Assembly: GCA_036406615.1 (NCBI GenBank)
Contig: DASXAQ010000010.1
Coordinates: 1 to 54,917 of the forward strand
DNA: 54,917 nt
From: DASXAQ01 sp036406615
GTDB lineage: Bacteria; Actinomycetota; UBA4738
Direction: 5' to 3'
The notes under the pieces were generated by a model, which saw only the letters and a list, made by a program, of their open reading frames with translations, was not told where the DNA came from and searched no databases. Made by a program: the position numbers and the translations under genes. Positions 32,490-41,164 of the stretch are shown here, one piece after another (position 1 is the first letter of the stretch; each line of letters begins with the position of its first letter).

Positions 32490-33673
32490 GACTGCTCCGT
32501 GGACGAGCGGACGGGGACGTGCGCCCGCGGTCGGCGCGGCGGGCGAAGGTGATGACGAAGAGGATTCGATCCGGTGCCGGCGGCCGGCTCGGCGGCCTGC
32601 GCGTCGGTCGGCGGGCCGCTGGGCGCGCCCGCCGGCGCGTTCGTTGGCGCGCCCCGGCGGTGCGCCAGCTCCAGGTACCACATGGCCACCAGCGTGGTGG
32701 CGACGACGGGGATCGCGACCACGAGCGTCACCGCGACGCTGTGGGCGGCGACCAGCAGGATCCCGAGCCCGCCGGCCGCGAGCGCCACCGCGTACGACAC
32801 CTCCGCGGCGTCGCGCGGTGTCAGCCCCAGCGAGACGATCCGGTGCGAGCTGTGATCGGTGCCCCCCGCGAACACTCCGCGCCCGCCGCGCCATCGCGAC
32901 AGGACGACCAGGGACATGTCGAACAGCGGAACGAACAGGATCAGGCCGGGCACGACGACGCGGCTGGCGAGCGGGAAGCCCACCAGGTTCACCTTGAGGA
33001 CGAGCGAAGACAGCAGGAAGCCCATGAACAGGGTCCCCGAGTCGCCCAGGAAGATGCGCGCCGGGCTGAAGTTGTAGGGCAGGAACCCGAGGCACGCGCC
33101 GCCGAGAACGAGCGCCATCACGTCCACCAGGTGCTGGCCCTGCGCGGTCGCCACGACGAACAGGTACAGCGAGGCGATGGCCACCACGCCCGTCGACAGG
33201 CCGTCCATGTTGTCGAGCAGGTTCACCGAGTTGGTGATCGCCACGACCACCAGCACGGTGACGACCAGATCGGCCGCGTGCACGCCCGTCGGGGTCAGGC
33301 GGATCCCCACGCTCCACAGGCCCAGCGCGGCCACGACCTGGACCAGGATCCGCGGGGTCGCGCGAAGGGTCAGCCAGTCGTCCAGCAGGCCGACGGCGGC
33401 CATTGCCGTCGCGCCAAGGCCGATCGCCATGTACTGCGAGCGGATCGACGGGTTCAGCGCCATCGCGCCGACGATGGCGCCCATCACCGAGACCAGGATC
33501 GCCAGGCCGCCCAGGTAGGGGGTCGGCCGCGCATGAAACTTGTGCGGCGCGGGTCGGTCGACGAGGCCGACCCGAAGCGCGAGGCGCATCGCGACCGGCG
33601 TCGCGATCGCCGTCCCCGCCACCGCGGCCAGGAACAGCGCGAACTCCACCCAGGGGTTGAGGTCGGACTGCAT
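32486..33673 (-). CDS. Undecaprenyl-phosphate sugar-1-phosphate transferase (WecA/MraY family)
   Basis: 395 residues, ATG at 33673 overlapping the epimerase stop (TGATG). About 10-11 helices. Active-site motifs: GLLDDWLTL (Asp pair), NLLDNMDGLS, FLGDSG and the cytoplasmic GGTDHSSHR loop that distinguishes WecA/TagO from MraY. It transfers a HexNAc-1-phosphate onto the lipid carrier and so starts repeat-unit assembly. A hydrophilic Pro/Ala-rich C-terminal tail of about 70 residues is unusual. Confidence 0.9.
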   Translation of the reverse strand: MQSDLNPWVEFALFLAAVAGTAIATPVAMRLALRVGLVDRPAPHKFHARPTPYLGGLAILVSVMGAIVGAMALNPSIRSQYMAIGLGATAMAAVGLLDDWLTLRATPRILVQVVAALGLWSVGIRLTPTGVHAADLVVTVLVVVAITNSVNLLDNMDGLSTGVVAIASLYLFVVATAQGQHLVDVMALVLGGACLGFLPYNFSPARIFLGDSGTLFMGFLLSSLVLKVNLVGFPLASRVVVPGLILFVPLFDMSLVVLSRWRGGRGVFAGGTDHSSHRIVSLGLTPRDAAEVSYAVALAAGGLGILLVAAHSVAVTLVVAIPVVATTLVAMWYLELAHRRGAPTNAPAGAPSGPPTDAQAAEPAAGTGSNPLRHHLRPPRRPRAHVPVRSSTEQS

Positions 33674-34662
33674 CAGGCCTGCGCTCCCACGGACTGCGAC
33701 TGCTCGTACCGCACGACGTCGGCGACGATCTCGTCGAGCGATCGCCGCGGGTGCCAGCCGAGCACCCGGGCCATCTTCGAGATGTCCGGGATCCGCCGCT
33801 CCATGTCCTCGAAGCCGGGCTCGTACGCCTCTTCGTAGCTGAGCCTGCGGATCGGCGAGGACGAGCCCGTGATGCGAACCACGGTCTCGGCCAGCCCCAT
33901 GATCGTCGTCTCGTTGAGCGCGCCGACGTTGAAGACCTGGCCGATGGCCTCCGGGGCGTCGAGGACCCGAAGCAGGCCCTCGACCGTGTCGTGGACGTGA
34001 CAGAAGCAGCGCGACTGCCCGCCGCTGCCGTACACGGTGATCTCCTCGCCGGCGAGCGCCTGGCGGACGAACCGTGGGATCACCATGCCGTAGGCGCCCG
34101 TCTGGCGCGGGCCGGCGCAGTTGAACAGCCGCACGATCACCGTCGGCAGGCCGCGCTCCTTCCAGTACTCGTAGGCGAAGATCTCGTCGACGGCCTTCGA
34201 CGTGGAGTACGCCCAGCGAGACTTCAGCGGCGAGCCGAGGATGCGGTCCGCCTCCTCGTGCAGCGGGCCGGCGGCGTTCTTCCCGTAGATCTCCGAGGTG
34301 GAGGTGACCATGACCTTCGCGCCGACCGCCGCCGCGGCGTCCAGCACGATCTCGGTGCCGCGCACGTTGTTCAGCAAGGTCTTGAGGGGCTCGCGCACGA
34401 TCAGTTGCACGCCGACCGACGCGGCCAGATGGGCCACGACGTCGACGCCGGCGACCAGTTCGGAGACCAGGGGGAAGTCAAGGACGCTTCCCTGACGGAC
34501 CTCCACGGCGTGCCCGTGCGGGCCATCCACCAGGTGGGCCACGTTCGCCAGCCGCCCCGTCGACAGATCGTCCAGGATCAGCACCTGGTCGCCGCGCTCC
34601 ACGAGGGCGTCGGCCAGGTGCGACCCGATGAACCCCGCGCCGCCGGTGATCAGATAGCGCAC
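33673..34662 (-). CDS. NAD-dependent nucleotide-sugar epimerase/dehydratase (extended SDR)
   Basis: 329 residues from the GTG at 34662, preceded by AGGGGGG; the longer frame upstream has no SDR similarity. Rossmann motif TGGAGFIGSH at 7-16, active-site TSTSE followed by IYG, and YSTSK (Tyr-xxx-Lys). It resembles UDP-glucuronate decarboxylases and GDP-mannose-dehydratase-like enzymes, but the substrate cannot be fixed. It heads the part of the operon that includes WecA, Wzz-kinase and the UDP-HexNAc dehydrogenase. Confidence 0.85.
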   Translation of the reverse strand: MRYLITGGAGFIGSHLADALVERGDQVLILDDLSTGRLANVAHLVDGPHGHAVEVRQGSVLDFPLVSELVAGVDVVAHLAASVGVQLIVREPLKTLLNNVRGTEIVLDAAAAVGAKVMVTSTSEIYGKNAAGPLHEEADRILGSPLKSRWAYSTSKAVDEIFAYEYWKERGLPTVIVRLFNCAGPRQTGAYGMVIPRFVRQALAGEEITVYGSGGQSRCFCHVHDTVEGLLRVLDAPEAIGQVFNVGALNETTIMGLAETVVRITGSSSPIRRLSYEEAYEPGFEDMERRIPDISKMARVLGWHPRRSLDEIVADVVRYEQSQSVGAQA

Positions 34663-34851
34663 CGGACCCCCCTGCCCCGGGCGGCCGCCGGGCCGCACGT
34701 CCCTACGACAGTTGGGACGAAGTCCCAGGTCACGGCCAGTGCTTCGGCGCCGCCCATCGTGTTCCGGAGGCCCTTCGGCTGACGATTCATCGGTCCCCGA
34801 CTCCACCCTTCGTCTCGACGGCCCCTCACCTCGGGCCGTCCCCTTTCCTTC
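34663..34851 (-). promoter_or_regulatory. 189-base leader with mutually exclusive hairpins
   Basis: No gene on either strand. On the minus strand the sequence TGGGAC-TTC-GTCCCA (34727-34713) forms a tight hairpin, and a second GGGAC (34703-34699) lies 10 bases further on, so the GTCCC can pair with either partner. Such a switch would suit a leader that controls the sugar-enzyme gene starting at 34662. I do not recognise a known riboswitch family. Confidence 0.3.
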
Positions 34852-36069
34852 CTATCGGCACCCCGAAGGCCCGAGCGAAGCGGTCTCTTCCAGAAGGCGG
34901 CGATAGGCGGCCGCGGCGATGGGTCGGTCGTAGCGGGACTCGAAGGCCTCGCGGGCCCGGCGGCCCATCTCCGCCAGCGGAAGGCCTCGCACGCGACGGA
35001 TCGCGTCGGCGAGACCGTCCGGGCACGAGGGGTCCACGCGGACGCCGCAGCCGTGCTCCTCGGCGAGCAGCGCCGGTTCGGATCCGGGGTCGACGGCGGC
35101 CAGGAACGGCTTGCCGGCGGCCATGATGCCGTAGACCTTGCTCGGCACGATCGCCCCCGACAGGCCCGGCCGCAGGCTGATCAGATGGACGTCGGCTGCG
35201 CCAAGGGAGTCGGCGAGCTCTGCCTTCGGCTGGTACGGGAGGAAGCGGACGTTGCACAGTCCCGAGCGCGACGCGCGCTCCTTCAGCACCGCGGCCCCCG
35301 CTCCGTCGCCGACGATCGCGCACACGACGTCCGGCTCGTCGCGCAGCCGCTCGGCCGCGTCCAGGAACGTCTCGAGGTCCTGCGAGAGGCCGACGTTGCC
35401 CGAGTGCATGACGACGAACCGGCCCTCCCAGCCATGCTCGCGACGAAGTGCGGACCGGCCGTCCAACGGACGCAGTGCGCGGCCGTCGGCCCAGTTGGGG
35501 ATGACGTGGATCTTGGACGCCGGCGCGCCGTCGGCGATCAGGCGACCGGCCATGTCGCGCCCGATCGCCACGATGCGGGCGGCCCGCCGCCGCAGCCCTC
35601 GGTTCAGGCGCGACAGCCCGCCGACGATCGCCGGGTTGCGCAGGCGACCGAGCGCGACGGCCACCTGCGGGAACAGGTCCTGGTTCACGTAGACGAACGG
35701 CACGCCGCGCGCGCGGCTGACGGCCGCGGCCGCAGCGGCCACGACCGGGGGATCGGTCATCGCGAGCACGACATCGGGCCGTCCGGCCGCCATCGCGTCG
35801 CCGAACGACGACGCGACGTACGTCGCGTAGTTCGTGACGCGTCCCGCCATGTTTGCGCGGTGAAACGTCGTCGAGCGGCTTCGCACGACGCGCACGCCGC
35901 GCACGACCTCGCGACGCGCCACGTCGCGCTCGACCGGGTTGTACGAGGGGCGGCCGGAGACGACCGTGACCTCGTGGTGCTCCGCCAGGTCCTCGCACAG
36001 CTCCGTCAGCAGCTGGGCCGTCGAGGACTGGTCCGGGTGGTAGTACTGGTTCAGGACGAGGATGCGCAT
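34852..36069 (-). CDS. Glycosyltransferase family 4 (WbuB-like)
   Basis: 405 residues, ATG at 36069, overlapping the preceding gene by 19 bases. GT-B architecture: N-terminal acceptor domain beginning ILVLNQYYHPDQSSTAQLL, and a C-terminal donor domain with HSGNVGLSQDLETFL, the GDGAGAAVLKE stretch and the phosphate-binding GLSGAIVPSKVYGIMAAGKP. WbuB-type enzymes often add L-fucosamine or a related deoxysugar, which would fit the fucose-synthase-like neighbour. Cytoplasmic, retaining. Confidence 0.87.
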   Translation of the reverse strand: MRILVLNQYYHPDQSSTAQLLTELCEDLAEHHEVTVVSGRPSYNPVERDVARREVVRGVRVVRSRSTTFHRANMAGRVTNYATYVASSFGDAMAAGRPDVVLAMTDPPVVAAAAAAVSRARGVPFVYVNQDLFPQVAVALGRLRNPAIVGGLSRLNRGLRRRAARIVAIGRDMAGRLIADGAPASKIHVIPNWADGRALRPLDGRSALRREHGWEGRFVVMHSGNVGLSQDLETFLDAAERLRDEPDVVCAIVGDGAGAAVLKERASRSGLCNVRFLPYQPKAELADSLGAADVHLISLRPGLSGAIVPSKVYGIMAAGKPFLAAVDPGSEPALLAEEHGCGVRVDPSCPDGLADAIRRVRGLPLAEMGRRAREAFESRYDRPIAAAAYRRLLEETASLGPSGCR

Positions 36070-37004
36070 TCCTCACCCCGGGCAAGGAACCACTCCACGG
36101 TCCGCCGCAGCCCGTCCTCCAGCGCCACGTCGGCCCGGAAGCCGAACTCCCGCTCGGCCCGCGAGACGTCGAGCCGCCGCCGGGGCTGGCCGTCCGGGCG
36201 CGACGGATCCCAGACGATCTCGCCGTCGAAGCCCGTCAGCCGGGCGATCGTGCGCGCGAGGTCGGCGATCGAGATCTCCCGGCCGCTGCCCACGTTCACC
36301 GGCTCGCTGCCTTCGTAGCGCTCGGCGGCCAGTCGGATCGCGCGCGCGGCGTCGTCGACGTACAGAAACTCCCGCGTCGGCGTCCCGCTGCCCCAGCCCT
36401 GCACGGTCGCGGCGCCCGTTCGGGCGGCCTCGGCGAACTTGCGGATGAGCGCCGGGATCACGTGCGAGGTCTCCGGGTCGAAGTCGTCCCCCGGCCCGTA
36501 CAGGTTCACCGGGACCAGGTAGATCGCGTCGAAGCCGTACTCCTGCCGGTACGCCTGCGCCTGGACCAGCAGCATCTTCTTCGCCAGCCCGTAGGGGGCG
36601 TTCGTTTCCTCCGGGTAGCCGTTCCAGAGGTCGGCTTCGCGAAACGGCGTGGGGGCGAACTTCGGATACGAGCAGACGGTCCCGACCGCGACGAACTTCT
36701 CCACGCCGAAGCGGCGGGAGCGCTCCATGAGCTCGATGCCCATGATCGCGTTCTCGTAGAAGAAGCTGCCCGGGTGCGCGCGGTTGGCCCCGATCCCGCC
36801 GACGACGGCAGCAAGGTGCACGACCACCTCGGGCTTGGCGTCGGACAGCGCCCGGTCGATGCCCTCAGGCGTCCGCAGGTCGTAGTCGTGGCGGCGGGGC
36901 ACGAAGGCCTCGGCCGCGCCGGCGGCGACCACCTGCTCGACCACCCTGCGGCCCAGGAACCCCGCGCCGCCGGTGACCAGGACGCGTCTATCGTTCAGCG
37001 ACAA
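36051..37004 (-). CDS. GDP-L-fucose-synthase-like epimerase/reductase
   Basis: 317 residues from a TTG at 37004 (GGGGA upstream), overlapping the carbamoyltransferase end by 17 bases; no ATG or GTG exists before the Rossmann motif TGGAGFLGRR. Family signatures: VVGGIGANRAHPGSFFYEN, the Ser of VCSYP, Tyr-xxx-Lys in YGLAKK, and GDDFDPETSHVIPALIRKF. Canonical members convert GDP-4-keto-6-deoxymannose to GDP-L-fucose. A GMD-like dehydratase lies two genes upstream, so a GDP-6-deoxyhexose pathway is likely. Confidence 0.85.
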   Translation of the reverse strand: MSLNDRRVLVTGGAGFLGRRVVEQVVAAGAAEAFVPRRHDYDLRTPEGIDRALSDAKPEVVVHLAAVVGGIGANRAHPGSFFYENAIMGIELMERSRRFGVEKFVAVGTVCSYPKFAPTPFREADLWNGYPEETNAPYGLAKKMLLVQAQAYRQEYGFDAIYLVPVNLYGPGDDFDPETSHVIPALIRKFAEAARTGAATVQGWGSGTPTREFLYVDDAARAIRLAAERYEGSEPVNVGSGREISIADLARTIARLTGFDGEIVWDPSRPDGQPRRRLDVSRAEREFGFRADVALEDGLRRTVEWFLARGEECASSS

Positions 37005-38712
37005 GGTTCCCCAGGACCAGCACGTCCATCTTCGTGCGACGGAACGTGTCGGCCGCCTCCTCGGGCGTGTGGCAGATCGGCTCGTTCTCGTTGAACGAGG
37101 TGTTCAGCAGGACCGGCACCCCGGTGAGCTCGCCGAAGGCCGCGATCAGGTCGTGGTAGCGCGCGTTCTGGTCGCGACGGACCGTCTGCAGCCGCCCGGT
37201 GCCGTCGACGTGCGTCGGCGCCGGAATGGCGTCGCGCTTGTCCTTTCGAACCGGGTAGGTGAGCAACATGTACGGCGACGGGTAGTCGTCCTCGAAGTAC
37301 TCGCCGGTCGCCGACTCCAGGATCGATGGCGCGAACGGGCGGAACGGCTCCCGGTGCTTGATCCGCGCGTTCAGGACGTCCTTCATCTCCGCGCGACGCG
37401 GGTCGACCAGGATCGAGCGGTTGCCGAGCGCTCGCGGCCCGAATTCCATGCGCCCCTGGAACCAGCCGACGACCTTCCCGTCGGCCAGCGACTTCGCGGT
37501 CGTGCGGAACAGGTCGGCGTCGTCGAGGCGTCGGTACGAGAGGCCCGCGCCGTCCAGCGCCGCACGGCACGCGGTCTCGTCGAACTCCGGGCCGTAGTAC
37601 GCGTGATCCATGACGAAGCCCCGCGGCGCGCCGAGCACGTGGTGGTACACGTGGTACGCGGCGCCCACGGATGTGCCCGCGTCGTTGGCCGCCGGCTGGA
37701 TGTACAGCTCGCGGATCGGCGTCTCGCGCCGGATGCGACCGTTCGCGACGCAGTTGAGGGCGACGCCGCCGGCCATGCACAGGCGGTCCAGGCCCGTGGC
37801 CCGGTGCAGGTCGCGGATCATCCCGATCACGACCTCTTCAAGCCGGCGCTGCATGGACGACGCGACGTTCTCGTGGCGCGCCTCGACGGGTTCGCTTCGG
37901 TCGTGCCGGGCCGGCCCGAACGTCGACTCCATCGCCGGGCCCCACACTGGCCCGAGCTCCGGCGGGCCGCCGCGCCAGGTCATCGAGACCCCGTCCAGGT
38001 GATGGCTGAAGTAGTCCAGGTTCAGCTCGTACCCGAGGCCGGCCGACCGCACCACCTGGCGGACCTGGTCCAGGTACTCGGGCTCCCCGTACGAGGCGAG
38101 CCCCATGACCTTGTACTCGTCGCCGTAGTTCGGGAATCCCAGGTACTGCGTGAAGGCCGTGTAGAAGACCCCGAGCGAGTGCGGGAAGCCGACCTCGCCC
38201 ATGATCGACAGCTTCGAGCCGCGGCCCACGCCCCACATGGCCGAGACCATGTCGCCGAAGCCGTCCAGCGACAGGACGGCCGCGTCCTCGAACGGCGACA
38301 CGAAGAACGAGCTGGCGATGTGCGCGAGGTGGTGCTCGACGAAGTGGGCGCGCGCCGTGATCGCGTCGGCCGGCACGCCGAGGCCCTGGGCGAGGGACTC
38401 CTTGGCGCGCAGCGTCTTCAGCAGGCTCGCGCCGCGGTCGGCCGCCATCGAGCGCCCGGCCCGGCTGCCCACCGCGAAGCGGGCGCGGCGGCCGAGGTTG
38501 GCGCGGGGGTTGCGCGACAGCGCGATGTGTTCGACGTCGGACAGCGTCGCGTTCGCGGCGTGCAGGCAGTACTCGACGGCCTTCGTCGGGAAGCTCGTGT
38601 CGTGCTTGACGCGCGTGAAGCGCTCCTCCTCGACGGCGGCCACGAGCTCTCCGTCGACGACGATCGCCGCCGAGGCGTCGCCGTGATACGCGTTGATCCC
38701 AAGAACGATCAT
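36988..38712 (-). CDS. O-carbamoyltransferase (NodU/CmcH/TobZ family)
   Basis: 574 residues from the ATG at 38712, overlapping the dehydratase stop (ATGA). The N-terminal domain is TsaD/Kae1-like: VLGINAYHGDASAAIV at the start, and the metal-binding HHLAH motif within HFVEHHLAHIASSFF (about 128-142). AGGVALNCVANGRI and FGPRALGNRSIL belong to the conserved core, followed by the carbamoyltransferase C-terminal domain (NTSFNENEPIC). It moves a carbamoyl group from carbamoyl phosphate via carbamoyl-AMP onto a hydroxyl, here presumably of a sugar or nucleotide sugar. Confidence 0.9.
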   Translation of the reverse strand: MIVLGINAYHGDASAAIVVDGELVAAVEEERFTRVKHDTSFPTKAVEYCLHAANATLSDVEHIALSRNPRANLGRRARFAVGSRAGRSMAADRGASLLKTLRAKESLAQGLGVPADAITARAHFVEHHLAHIASSFFVSPFEDAAVLSLDGFGDMVSAMWGVGRGSKLSIMGEVGFPHSLGVFYTAFTQYLGFPNYGDEYKVMGLASYGEPEYLDQVRQVVRSAGLGYELNLDYFSHHLDGVSMTWRGGPPELGPVWGPAMESTFGPARHDRSEPVEARHENVASSMQRRLEEVVIGMIRDLHRATGLDRLCMAGGVALNCVANGRIRRETPIRELYIQPAANDAGTSVGAAYHVYHHVLGAPRGFVMDHAYYGPEFDETACRAALDGAGLSYRRLDDADLFRTTAKSLADGKVVGWFQGRMEFGPRALGNRSILVDPRRAEMKDVLNARIKHREPFRPFAPSILESATGEYFEDDYPSPYMLLTYPVRKDKRDAIPAPTHVDGTGRLQTVRRDQNARYHDLIAAFGELTGVPVLLNTSFNENEPICHTPEEAADTFRRTKMDVLVLGNLVAER

Positions 38713-39773
38713 GACCAGTCCACCCTCGATTCCCAGCGGCCGCGGTTGGCCGCATACCACTCGATGGTCGCCAGGATGCCGCTCTCCCAGGTCCAGGTGG
38801 GCTTCCACCCCGTCTCCTGGTGGAGCTTCTCGTAGCCGACGCGCAGAGCCGCGACCTCGCTCTGCCCCGGCCGTTGGCGCGCCGCGTCCCGGACCACGCG
38901 GCGCCCCTTCCAGAACCCGTGCTCCTCGCCGACGCGAAGGATCAGCTCGGCCCAGTCGCCGATGCGCACGTTCTCGCCCTGCCCGTAGCAGTAGACCTCG
39001 CCGGGCGTGCCCTGCAGTGCGACCGTGACGTGGCCGCGGACGCCGTCCTCGCAGTAGCAGAAGTCGCGCATGCTGTCGACGGTGCCGAGCACCACGTCGG
39101 GCCGAAGCAGCGCCTGGCTGATGATCGTTCCGGTGACGTAGCGCGGGTTCTGCCGCGGTCCGTAGTTGTTGAACATGCGGGTGACGACCGTCGGCAGCCC
39201 GTAGGCGTCGTGGTAGTTGATCGTCAGGAAATCGGCGCCGACCTTGCTGGTCGCGTAGATGCTCTTGGGGTTCAGCGGCGACCACTCGTGGAACAGCGGG
39301 CGGCCGTGTTCGTCGAAGCGGTGGAAGTCCTGGACTGCGTCGGTCACGTTGCCGTACTCCTCGGACGTGCCGGCCGTGTCGAACACGGAGATCTCGAGCT
39401 CCAGGTCGACGATCGACTGCAGCAGGTTCAGCGTCCCGACGAAGTTGACCATCGCGGTCTCGAACGGCCGCTGCCACGACTCCCCGACGTGCGCTTGCGC
39501 GGCCAGGTGGAAGATGACCGGCCTGGTGCCGCGAAGCGACGCGAGCGCCCGATGGACCGAGTGGATGTCGGTGACGTCGCCGTCGTGGACGTGGACGCGG
39601 CCGCGCACGTGGTCGAGGTTGTTCAGCGAGCCGCTCGACGTGGCGCGCACGAACGCGTGCACGTCCGCCCCGGCGTCCAGGCACGCATCGACCAGGTGCG
39701 AGCCGATGAACCCGTCCGCCCCGGTGACCAGGACGGTGCGGCCCGACAGGGGTTCGGCTTCCTTGAGCGTCAC
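38709..39773 (-). CDS. GDP-mannose 4,6-dehydratase-like SDR enzyme
   Basis: 354 residues, GTG at 39773 overlapping the glycosyltransferase stop (GTGA). Rossmann TGADGFIGSHL (18-28), HLAAQAHVGESW, the GMD-type active-site segment TSEEYG and YATSK. FNNYGPRQNPRYVT is the substrate loop. GMD makes GDP-4-keto-6-deoxymannose, the substrate for the fucose-synthase-like enzyme at 36051. The assignment to GDP-mannose rather than a UDP or CDP sugar is inferred from that pairing. Confidence 0.82.
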   Translation of the reverse strand: MTLKEAEPLSGRTVLVTGADGFIGSHLVDACLDAGADVHAFVRATSSGSLNNLDHVRGRVHVHDGDVTDIHSVHRALASLRGTRPVIFHLAAQAHVGESWQRPFETAMVNFVGTLNLLQSIVDLELEISVFDTAGTSEEYGNVTDAVQDFHRFDEHGRPLFHEWSPLNPKSIYATSKVGADFLTINYHDAYGLPTVVTRMFNNYGPRQNPRYVTGTIISQALLRPDVVLGTVDSMRDFCYCEDGVRGHVTVALQGTPGEVYCYGQGENVRIGDWAELILRVGEEHGFWKGRRVVRDAARQRPGQSEVAALRVGYEKLHQETGWKPTWTWESGILATIEWYAANRGRWESRVDWS

Positions 39774-41023
39774 GCTGGTCCTCCTTCGCTGGTGCCGGCG
39801 CGCGCGGGTCCGCTCGCTGCCGTCATGCCGTCCCGGCCCTGACCGGACGTTCGCCGCCCGGTCTCATCGACCACCTCGCGATAGACGCCCTCGAGGTAGG
39901 CGACCAGCGGCGGCCAGTCGAGCTGCTTGGCGACCTCGTCCGTGCCGTCGCGGAGGGTCTCGAGCAGCCCGGGCTCCGAGAGCGCGCGGTCGACCGCGTC
40001 GGCGATCGAGACGGCGTTCGACGTGCAGACCAGGCCGGCCCGGCCGCGCACGAGCGAGGCGATCCCGCACCCGTCCGACACCACGATCGGCAGGCCGCTC
40101 GCGACGGCCTCGGCGGCCGCCAGGCCGAAGTTCTCCCGGCGCGAGGGAAACACGAACAGGTCGGCGAGCTTGAACAGCTCGGCCTTGGCCTCGTGGTCGA
40201 CCCAGCCGGCGAAGTGGACACGTCCGCGAAGCCCGGCCCCCTCGGCCCGTGAGCGCAGCTTGCGGGCGAGGTCCTGGTCCTCCGCGTCGCCGGCCATCAC
40301 GAGGTGTGCCCGCGCCAGCCGCGGGTCGCCCATCGCGTCGAACAGTGCCGGCAGGCCCTTCTCGGGATGGATCCGGCCCATCCACAGCAGCACGGGATCG
40401 CGCGCGGGCAGGCCGCGTTCGGCGCGAAGCTCCGCCGCGGGGCGGGGGCTCGGGTCGATGGCGTCGGCCCGCGGGGGAAGCACGAGCAGCCGCTCCCGCG
40501 CCACGCCCCAGGCCAGCAGGTCGGCGGCCTCGCTGTCGGAGGTCGCGACGACGCGCTCGCTGCGGCGAAGCGACCGGCGCGTGTACAGGGCGTCGACGAC
40601 CCGCTTGAGCCCGATGTTGCGGGAGCGCGCGGGGATGCTGCCCTCCGGCATCACCAGGTAGGGCGTGCGGAGCCGGCGCGCGCTCGCTTCCGCCACGGCG
40701 CCGAGGAAGTGGCGCGTCCCGGTCACGTGCAGCATGTCGGCCGCCGCGACCTCCCGGTCGATCACCCGACGCGCGCCCGCCGGGATGCCCTCCCAGTGGT
40801 AGCGGGCCCAGGTGCGCAGGATCCGCACCCGCACGCCGTCGATGGCCTGGTCGCCCGCGGGCAGCCGGTCGCCGCCCATCCCGGGCGACGCCAGGTCCGA
40901 GCAGACGACGGTCACATCGTGGCCGCCGTCCGCCAGCATCGTGCACATGCGGCGAAGGCTGGTCACGGGGCCCCCGTACTTGACGGCCGGGAAGTACGCG
41001 CGCGAGACGAACAGCAGGCGCAT
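39770..41023 (-). CDS. Glycosyltransferase family 4
   Basis: 417 residues, ATG at 41023. GT-B fold: N-terminal GGP-TSLRRMCTMLADGGHDV segment, donor domain with GRIHPEKGLPALFDAM, and the EX7E region SRRENFGLAAAEAVASGLPIV. First gene of the leftward polysaccharide operon, divergent from the glycosyltransferase at 41165 across 141 bases. It adds a sugar to the lipid-linked repeat unit in the cytoplasm; donor and linkage unknown. Confidence 0.88.
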   Translation of the reverse strand: MRLLFVSRAYFPAVKYGGPVTSLRRMCTMLADGGHDVTVVCSDLASPGMGGDRLPAGDQAIDGVRVRILRTWARYHWEGIPAGARRVIDREVAAADMLHVTGTRHFLGAVAEASARRLRTPYLVMPEGSIPARSRNIGLKRVVDALYTRRSLRRSERVVATSDSEAADLLAWGVARERLLVLPPRADAIDPSPRPAAELRAERGLPARDPVLLWMGRIHPEKGLPALFDAMGDPRLARAHLVMAGDAEDQDLARKLRSRAEGAGLRGRVHFAGWVDHEAKAELFKLADLFVFPSRRENFGLAAAEAVASGLPIVVSDGCGIASLVRGRAGLVCTSNAVSIADAVDRALSEPGLLETLRDGTDEVAKQLDWPPLVAYLEGVYREVVDETGRRTSGQGRDGMTAASGPARAGTSEGGPA

Positions 41024-41164
41024 GCGCTCAGCCCCGTGCCACGAACGCGCGCGGGGCGCGCCGCGTGCTTCTTCCGGGTCCGGTCCGGGGGTAGCCTGGG
41101 CGGGCCCTCGGGCGGATCCGAGGCAGCCGAAGGAAGTAGTACCCGGTCATGTCCCTGTTATCGG

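Noticed and set aside
34663..34806. A longer start for the SDR gene at 34662
   Set aside because: The 48 extra residues are polar and Arg/Gly-rich, unlike any SDR N-terminus, whereas the GTG at 34662 directly begins the Rossmann fold behind AGGGGGG.
38713..39684. An N-terminal extension of the carbamoyltransferase to 898 residues
   Set aside because: The extra 324 codons are Arg/His/Pro-rich and overlap the dehydratase gene; homology begins at the ATG at 38712, which forms an ATGA overlap.
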